Positions 4,386 through 7,929 of a DNA stretch of 7,929 bases are shown here, piece after piece (position 1 is the stretch's first letter; every line of letters starts with the position of its first letter). The notes under the pieces are model-generated. The model was not told the origin of the DNA. It saw only the letters and a program-made list of their open reading frames with translations, and did no database searches. The position numbers and the translations under genes were made by a program. The stretch covers positions 1 to 7,929 of the forward strand of contig JAUYPN010000051.1 of assembly GCA_030695725.1 (NCBI GenBank), in the 5' to 3' direction. The stretch comes from Candidatus Omnitrophota bacterium. GTDB lineage: Bacteria > Omnitrophota > Gorgyraeia > 2-01-FULL-45-10.

Positions 4386-5224
4386 TGCGCCACTACCACC
4401 CTGTCTATGCCGTATTGGTCAGGTATAACTTTCAGGATCTCGAATCCTTTACGCTTATGTATTCCGTCATTGCGAGCCCCGGAGGGGCGAAGCAATCCCG
4501 CTTTTAAAGAGATTGCTTCGTCGCTCACTTCGTTCGCTCCTCGCAATGACGAATCTCTACTTTTTTGTTCTACAATATCTTTTATAGCGGGCAATTGCCC
4601 GAAACCTATCTCCACGACGCAATAACCGCCGTGCTTTAAATACCGCGGAGCTTCAAGAAAAATTCTTCTGTAAAAGTCCAAACCGTCTAAGCCGCCGTCC
4701 AGAGCAAGCATGGGCTCTTTCAATACTTCTTTCTGCAATGTTTCGAATTCGTACCACGCTATATAGGGCGGATTCGATATGATAAAATCGAACTCGCCGC
4801 TGATATCTTTAAACAGATCGCTCTTTATAAACGAAATATCATCAGAAACACCGTTGAGGCGGGCATTTGACCTGGCGATTTCGAGCGCATTTTGCGATAT
4901 ATCAGAGGCGACCATTTTACAACAAGAGTTGGTTTTAGTCAATGCCTCGACGCGGCCTTTGGCCTTGCTCGGCATTGATGGTGAGTTTAATCGAACCATC
5001 AATGATATTGCTATATTTCCGGAGCCGGTGCATAAATCCAGTATCCGTGGGCTGTGGACTGCGGACTGTGGACCTCGTAGCAATTCTATCACCATATCCA
5101 CAAGCACTTCCGTTTCCGGCCTGGGAATGAGCACGTGCTCATTGACCATAAAATCAAGGCCGAAGAATTTCTCTTTACCCATGATGTACTGCAGCGGAGT
5201 ATGCGGTTCTACTGTTTTTATCAT
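4373..5224 (-). CDS. prmC: RF1/RF2 glutamine methyltransferase PrmC, with inserts
   Basis: PrmC (HemK) N5-methylates the glutamine of the GGQ motif in release factors. Motifs in order: PLQYIMG (10-16), VLIPRPETE (31-39), the SAM loop ILDLCTGSGN (61-70), ASDIS (106-110), SNPPYI (150-155) with the substrate-binding NPPY, VVEIGFGQ (203-210), and GIDRVVVAQW near the C-terminus. Its target RF1 is encoded just upstream, and the two overlap as ATGA. Two things are unusual. First, only about 10 residues precede the catalytic domain, so the N-terminal helical domain of about 70 residues is absent. The frame meets TAA at 5246-5248, so no upstream extension exists. Second, three repeat-derived stretches lie within it, at residues about 51-60, 73-96 and 225-254. 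The reading frame and all catalytic motifs survive, so it is probably functional, but expression and activity are not provable from sequence. Confidence 0.92.
   Translation of the reverse strand: MIKTVEPHTPLQYIMGKEKFFGLDFMVNEHVLIPRPETEVLVDMVIELLRGPQSAVHSPRILDLCTGSGNIAISLMVRLNSPSMPSKAKGRVEALTKTNSCCKMVASDISQNALEIARSNARLNGVSDDISFIKSDLFKDISGEFDFIISNPPYIAWYEFETLQKEVLKEPMLALDGGLDGLDFYRRIFLEAPRYLKHGGYCVVEIGFGQLPAIKDIVEQKSRDSSLRGANEVSDEAISLKAGLLRPSGARNDGIHKRKGFEILKVIPDQYGIDRVVVAQWIN
4465..4551. repeat. In-frame TCATTGCGAG palindrome inside prmC
   Basis: The 87-bp element has perfect 12-base inverted ends, CGTCATTGCGAG (4465-4476) and CTCGCAATGACG (4540-4551). An inner 10-base pair, CGAAGCAATC (4488-4497) with GATTGCTTCG (4511-4520), lies between them. 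It shares both pairs with the element at 2685-2832. Its length is 29 codons exactly, so it adds residues about 225-254 without shifting the frame. The flanking protein sequence joins well once it is removed (AIKDIVEQ... then KGFEILKVIPD). The layout matches the protein-embedded palindromic elements described in Rickettsia. No clear target-site duplication is visible. Confidence 0.9.
4939..5004. repeat. Double-hairpin repeat inside prmC
   Basis: TCAATGCC (4939-4946) and GGCATTGA (4971-4978) bracket an inner GGCC-TTT-GGCC (4954-4964). Overlapping it, CATTGATGGT (4973-4982) and ACCATCAATG (4995-5004) form a perfect 10-bp hairpin. On the minus strand the second hairpin encloses TTCGATTAAACTCA, which resembles the TTCGAC...GCTCA core of the repeats near 2756 and 7848. 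In PrmC it encodes residues about 73-96, between the SAM loop and the ASD strand, where the segment is about 20 residues longer than in E. coli PrmC. Confidence 0.75.
5046..5073 (-). repeat. GTCCACA-like heptanucleotide tract inside prmC
   Basis: Read on the minus strand, four consecutive 7-base units occur: GTCCACA (5073-5067), GTCCGCA (5066-5060), GTCCACA (5059-5053) and the diverged GCCCACG (5052-5046). They encode the GPQSAVHSP stretch (about 51-59) just before ILDL. Three units make 21 nt, which preserves the frame, whereas gain or loss of one unit would not. Confidence 0.7.
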
Positions 5225-6291
5225 TTTGATGCCAGCCTCAAGCGTTTATCCTCCACCCTTAACGCGTCTATTATCTCATCCAGGTCGCCCTCAAGCACAC
5301 CCTCCAGATTATGGACCGTGAAGCCTATTCTGTGATCGGTGATGCGCCTGTCGGGAAAATTATATGTTCTTATCTTTTCGGAGCGGTCGCCCGAGCCCAC
5401 TTGTGCCTTGCGCGACTGCGAGATCTTCCTGTCGTGTTCCGTTTTTCTCATATCGAATAGCCGGGCCCTTAACACCCTGAGGGCTTTGGCCTTATTTTTT
5501 AATTGCGACCGTTCATCCTGACATGTGACCACCATGCCCGTAGGAATATGCGTCATGCGCACCGCGGAATCCGTCCTGTTGACGCTCTGCCCGCCCGCGC
5601 CGCCCGCCCTGAAGACGTCTATCTTGATATCTTCCGGCTTTACTTCTACGTCTACCTCTTCAGCTTCCGGCAGCACAGCAACGGTCACCGCGGAAGTGTG
5701 GATCCTGCCGCTCGCTTCGGTATCAGGAACGCGCTGGACCCTGTGTGTGCCGCTCTCAAACTTCAACCTGCCATAAACACCTTTTCCGGATATCGAGAAT
5801 ACAACTTCCTTGTAGCCGCCCTTCTCCGTGGTACTTGCGTCTATAGGCTCCGCCTTCCAGCCTTTCTTAACGGCGTATCTAGAATACATTCTCAATAGAT
5901 CCGCGGCAAACAGGCTCGCTTCTACTCCGCCGGTACCGGCGCGTATCTCCATGATGATATCCTTATCGCCGCCCGATTCCTTCTCAAGGATGATATCCTC
6001 GAGCTTCAACTCCGAAGCCATGGACATCACCTTCAGGTCGCTAAGCTCTTCCTGAGCCATGGCTATGAACTCCTTATCATGGCCCTTCTCATTCAGAACC
6101 TTCTCCATATCATCGATGCCCTTCAATATCTTGCTGTAAGAGCTGTACTCATTGATCAACGGCGTCAGGGCGGACATCTCCTTGGCGTAAGCCTGATATT
6201 CGGCCTGATTCGCTACAACCTTCTCATCGGCCAATAGATTATGAAGCTCATCGTAGCGCTTTTTTCTCTCTTCGAGGATCCTTAAGATCAT
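5221..6291 (-). CDS. prfA: Peptide chain release factor 1
   Basis: RF1 recognises UAA and UAG in the ribosomal A site and triggers peptide release. The 356-residue length is typical. An N-terminal helical, partly coiled-coil domain covers about 1-105. The stop-codon-reading domain holds the RF1-type tripeptide P189-D190-T191 in RVPDTEASGRIHTSA. The GAGGQSVN loop has GGQ at 233-235, so Gln235 is the residue PrmC would methylate. The C-terminal block GSGDRSEKIRTYNFPDRRITDHR is characteristic. Asp in the middle of the tripeptide is within the variation I know (PAT in E. coli, PET in Bacillus), so RF1 and not RF2 is firm. The ATG directly follows the rpmE stop (TAA|ATG) and the end overlaps prmC by 4 nt, indicating a tightly coupled unit. 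Confidence 0.98.
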   Translation of the reverse strand: MILRILEERKKRYDELHNLLADEKVVANQAEYQAYAKEMSALTPLINEYSSYSKILKGIDDMEKVLNEKGHDKEFIAMAQEELSDLKVMSMASELKLEDIILEKESGGDKDIIMEIRAGTGGVEASLFAADLLRMYSRYAVKKGWKAEPIDASTTEKGGYKEVVFSISGKGVYGRLKFESGTHRVQRVPDTEASGRIHTSAVTVAVLPEAEEVDVEVKPEDIKIDVFRAGGAGGQSVNRTDSAVRMTHIPTGMVVTCQDERSQLKNKAKALRVLRARLFDMRKTEHDRKISQSRKAQVGSGDRSEKIRTYNFPDRRITDHRIGFTVHNLEGVLEGDLDEIIDALRVEDKRLRLASK

Positions 6292-6561
6292 TTAATCTTT
6301 ATTCTCTTCCTTTGCCTTCGGAGCTTCCGGCGCCGCGGCTACCGGCTTTGCCTTGCCCTGTTTTTTAAGCGCGGAACGCTTCGCGAACTTCTCCACCCTG
6401 CCCGCGGAGTCTATCAATTTTTGCTTGCCCGTAAAGAACGGGTGGCACTTGGAGCATATGTCCACGTGTATGACCGGCTTCGTCGACCTGGTATGGATCG
6501 TCTCGCCGCAGACACAGCTGATGGTCGCCTCTTTATATTGCGGATGTATCTTATCTTTCAT
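6292..6561 (-). CDS. rpmE: 50S ribosomal protein L31, zinc-binding form
   Basis: L31 bridges the 50S central protuberance and the 30S head. Residues 1-65 match the family: a MKDKIHPQY start, IHVDICSKCHPFFTGKQK (31-48) and the DSAGRVEKF motif (51-59). Cys16, Cys18, Cys36 and Cys39 form the four-cysteine zinc site of the C+ type, so the protein is expected to be zinc-dependent. At 89 residues it is longer than the usual 66-75 or so; the extra part is a K/A/P/E-rich tail (about 68-89), probably disordered. It sits between rho and prfA, a common bacterial order, 13 nt after rho with its Shine-Dalgarno overlapping the rho stop codon, and abuts prfA with no spacer. Confidence 0.97.
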   Translation of the reverse strand: MKDKIHPQYKEATISCVCGETIHTRSTKPVIHVDICSKCHPFFTGKQKLIDSAGRVEKFAKRSALKKQGKAKPVAAAPEAPKAKEENKD

Positions 6562-6568
6562 CGTCTTA

Positions 6569-6576
6569 CTCTCCTT
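6569..6576 (-). promoter_or_regulatory. Shine-Dalgarno of rpmE, overlapping the rho stop
   Basis: AAGGAGAG on the minus strand shares two bases with the rho TAA (6577-6575) and lies 7 nt before the rpmE ATG. It fixes the L31 start and implies that ribosomes ending on rho can reinitiate on rpmE. Confidence 0.8.
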
Positions 6577-7825
6577 ATTTCTGGTTCAACGACATTAAAA
6601 ATTCGGCGTTCGACTTCGTCTTTGACAGCTTCTCTATCAATAGCTGCATCGCCTCGTCCGAATTCAGTTCATTCAATACCTTTCTCATGAGCCATATCTT
6701 CTTCAACTCATCGTCGCTTATGAGAAGCTCTTCCCTTCTCGTATTCGATCTCTTTATGTCGATAGCGGGATATATCCTCTTCTGGAAGAGATTCCTGTCG
6801 AGCTGTATCTCCATGTTGCCCGTGCCCTTGAACTCTTCGAAGATGACTTCATCCATCCTGGAGCCGGTATCGACTAATGCCGTGGCGACTATGGTAAGGC
6901 TTCCGCCCTCCTCGATCTTCCTCGCGGCCCCGAAGAACCTCTTCGGTTTCTGCAGAGCGTTCGAATCGACGCCGCCCGAAAGTATCTTCCCGGAGTGCGG
7001 GACACACGTATTGTACGCCCTGGCAAGCCGCGTAATGGAATCGAGCAGTATCACGACGTCTTTGCCGCACTCGACTAAGCGCTTCGCCTTCTCCAGCACT
7101 ATCTCCGCCACCTGAATATGCCTCTCCGCGGGTTCATCGAAAGTCGAGCTGATGACCTCGCCCTTAACGAGCCTCTGCATATCGGTAACTTCCTCCGGAC
7201 GTTCGTCTATGAGCAGTACTATCAGCACCACCTCCGGATAGTTCGTCGTCAGCGCATTGGCGAATTTCTGCAAAAGTACCGTCTTGCCGCTGTACGGAGG
7301 AGCTACTATCATACCGCGCTGCCCCTTGCCGACCGGTGTGAGCATATCCATTATCCTCATCGACGCTTCCTGCGGCTTGGTCTCCAGGAGGAATCTCTCG
7401 TTCGGATATATCGGCGTCAGGTTGTCAAAGAGGGTCTTATCCTTAGTGTCATCGGGATTGCCGAGGTTCACCGCCTCGACTTTCAGGAGCGCGAAGTACC
7501 TCTCTCCCTCTTTCGGGGGCCTTATCTGGCCGCTCACCGTATCGCCTGTCCTTAAACTGAACTTTCGTATCTGGGAAGGAGATATATAAATATCGTCCGG
7601 GCCGGGAAGATAATTATAATCCGGGCTTCTTAAGAACCCGAACCCGTCCGGCAATATCTCCAGGACCCCCTCGCCGAATATGAGCCCTTCCTTTTCGGTC
7701 TTGGCCTGCAGTATCCTGAATATGAGATCCTGTTTTTTCAGGCCGCTTATACCGTTGACATTCAGCTCTTTTGCAAGCTTCGTCAACTCTAAAATACTCT
7801 TGCCTTTTAACTCGCCTATCTCCAT
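6575..7825 (-). CDS. rho: Transcription termination factor Rho
   Basis: Rho is a hexameric RNA-dependent ATPase and helicase that ends transcription on untranslated RNA. The 416-residue length is near E. coli Rho (419), with none of the large N-terminal insertion seen in some phyla. An N-terminal helical domain (1-45) precedes the RNA-binding cold-shock-like domain with GFGFLRSPDYNYLPGPDDIYIS (61-82). The ATPase core has Walker A APPYSGKT (175-182), the LLIDERPEEVTD segment (204-215), Walker B VVILLDSITRLARAYN (257-272), the Q-loop region LSGGVDSNALQKPKRFFGAARK (282-303, positions only as landmarks) and the R-loop EEGGSLT. The P-loop has Tyr-Ser where E. coli has Lys-Ala (APPKAGKT), while the essential GKT is kept. 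A good AAGGGGG Shine-Dalgarno lies 7 nt before the ATG. The coaE stop is only 2 nt upstream, so co-transcription with coaE is likely. Confidence 0.98.
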   Translation of the reverse strand: MEIGELKGKSILELTKLAKELNVNGISGLKKQDLIFRILQAKTEKEGLIFGEGVLEILPDGFGFLRSPDYNYLPGPDDIYISPSQIRKFSLRTGDTVSGQIRPPKEGERYFALLKVEAVNLGNPDDTKDKTLFDNLTPIYPNERFLLETKPQEASMRIMDMLTPVGKGQRGMIVAPPYSGKTVLLQKFANALTTNYPEVVLIVLLIDERPEEVTDMQRLVKGEVISSTFDEPAERHIQVAEIVLEKAKRLVECGKDVVILLDSITRLARAYNTCVPHSGKILSGGVDSNALQKPKRFFGAARKIEEGGSLTIVATALVDTGSRMDEVIFEEFKGTGNMEIQLDRNLFQKRIYPAIDIKRSNTRREELLISDDELKKIWLMRKVLNELNSDEAMQLLIEKLSKTKSNAEFLMSLNQK

Positions 7826-7827
7826 AT

Positions 7828-7929
7828 CTATGCCCCCTTCTTTATCCTTCGACTTGGCTCAGGATAAAGCCCTGAGCTTTTGTCGAAGGGCTTTAACTCT
7901 TGCCATATCTTCCTTACCTGTTTTTTGGT
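7828..7929 (-). CDS. coaE: Probable dephospho-CoA kinase C-terminus (partial)
   Basis: The minus-strand frame is open from the window edge (7929) to TAG at 7830-7828, giving 33 residues and lacking the start. The first 12, TKKQVRKIWQEL, look like the usual C-terminal helix of dephospho-CoA kinase (the family often ends in L-K-KQV--IW-EL), the last enzyme of coenzyme A synthesis. The remaining 21 residues are mostly encoded by a palindromic repeat (7841-7895), so the natural C-terminus seems to have been replaced or extended by repeat sequence. The stop is 2 nt before the rho ATG, and the rho Shine-Dalgarno lies inside the tail. The identification rests on a dozen residues and the gene order, so it is tentative; that the frame is coding is more secure. 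Confidence 0.55.
   Translation of the reverse strand, partial: TKKQVRKIWQELKPFDKSSGLYPEPSRRIKKGA
7833..7839 (-). promoter_or_regulatory. Shine-Dalgarno of rho
   Basis: AAGGGGG on the minus strand, 7 nt before the rho ATG at 7825. It lies within the end of the preceding reading frame, just beyond the palindromic repeat. A long hairpin ending only a few bases upstream could influence access of ribosomes to it. Confidence 0.7.
7841..7895 (+). repeat. Palindromic repeat with TTCGAC...GCTCAGG core, at coaE end
   Basis: CCTTCGAC (7846-7853) pairs with GTCGAAGG (7882-7889), and GCTCAGG (7857-7863) with CCTGAGC (7871-7877), giving one long hairpin with a 7-nt loop. Alternatively TTTATCC / GGATAAA (7841-7847 / 7862-7868) and TAAAGCCC / GGGCTTTA (7865-7872 / 7888-7895) give two side-by-side hairpins. 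The core matches the nested element at 2749-2805, with different stem bases. It encodes visible residues about 12-30 of the upstream frame. Confidence 0.8.

Noticed and set aside
4779..5321. A 180-codon plus-strand open frame opposite prmC and the prfA end
   Set aside because: The minus strand here encodes PrmC and RF1 with all motifs. The plus frame has no recognisable motif or ribosome-binding site and is an antisense by-product.
7859..7906. A 15-residue leader peptide ORF (ATG at 7906, TGA at 7859) before rho, ending in the hairpin
   Set aside because: It lies inside the longer coaE-like frame and its second half is simply repeat sequence. There is no independent sign that it is translated.
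1..7929. CRISPR array, tRNA, rRNA, integrase or transposase
   Set aside because: No regularly spaced direct repeats, cloverleaf or rRNA-like sequence, and no transposase or recombinase motifs, were seen on either strand.

Overview
The window is a dense, almost entirely minus-strand block of bacterial housekeeping genes. In transcription order, from high to low coordinates, it holds: the 3' end of a probable coaE, rho, rpmE, prfA, prmC, murA, rpsP, trmD, rplS and rnhB. A separately transcribed gene for a secreted protein of unknown function follows. The gene order, a signal peptide ending in ...NDIAWA, and the many palindromic repeats suggest an uncultured bacterium of the Omnitrophota (Candidatus Omnitrophica) type. 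That assignment rests on recall of family features, not on a search.

Region 7929-4373 is a translation and transcription termination cluster: Rho, ribosomal protein L31, release factor RF1 and PrmC, which methylates the RF1 GGQ glutamine. The genes abut or overlap (rpmE/prfA TAA|ATG, prfA/prmC ATGA), which implies translational coupling. murA (peptidoglycan precursor synthesis) overlaps the end of prmC by 13 nt. Region 3094-1010 is the classical rpsP-trmD-rplS-rnhB ribosome and tRNA cluster, but no khpA or rimM lies between rpsP and trmD. That gap holds a 148-bp compound palindromic repeat instead. Region 1009-902 holds a GAAA-loop hairpin repeat, an AT-rich hairpin and a strong promoter. Region 901-80 encodes the secreted hypothetical protein, whose predicted transcript is close to leaderless.

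The most striking signal is the repeats. At least four kinds of small repeat lie inside or against essential genes while reading frames stay open. prmC carries three separate inserts: a TCATTGCGAG-ended palindrome encoding about 30 residues, a double hairpin encoding about 24 residues, and a GTCCACA-like heptamer tract. trmD carries a GC-rich palindrome encoding about 16 residues. A long hairpin appears to encode the last third of the visible CoaE tail. The compound element between rpsP and trmD is the TCATTGCGAG palindrome with a second element nested in it. That second element shares a TTCGAC...GCTCA core with the repeats in coaE and prmC. This resembles the protein-embedded palindromic elements (RPEs) known from Rickettsia, but here several families occur together. 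PrmC also lacks the usual N-terminal helical domain. No transposase, CRISPR array, tRNA or rRNA gene was found.
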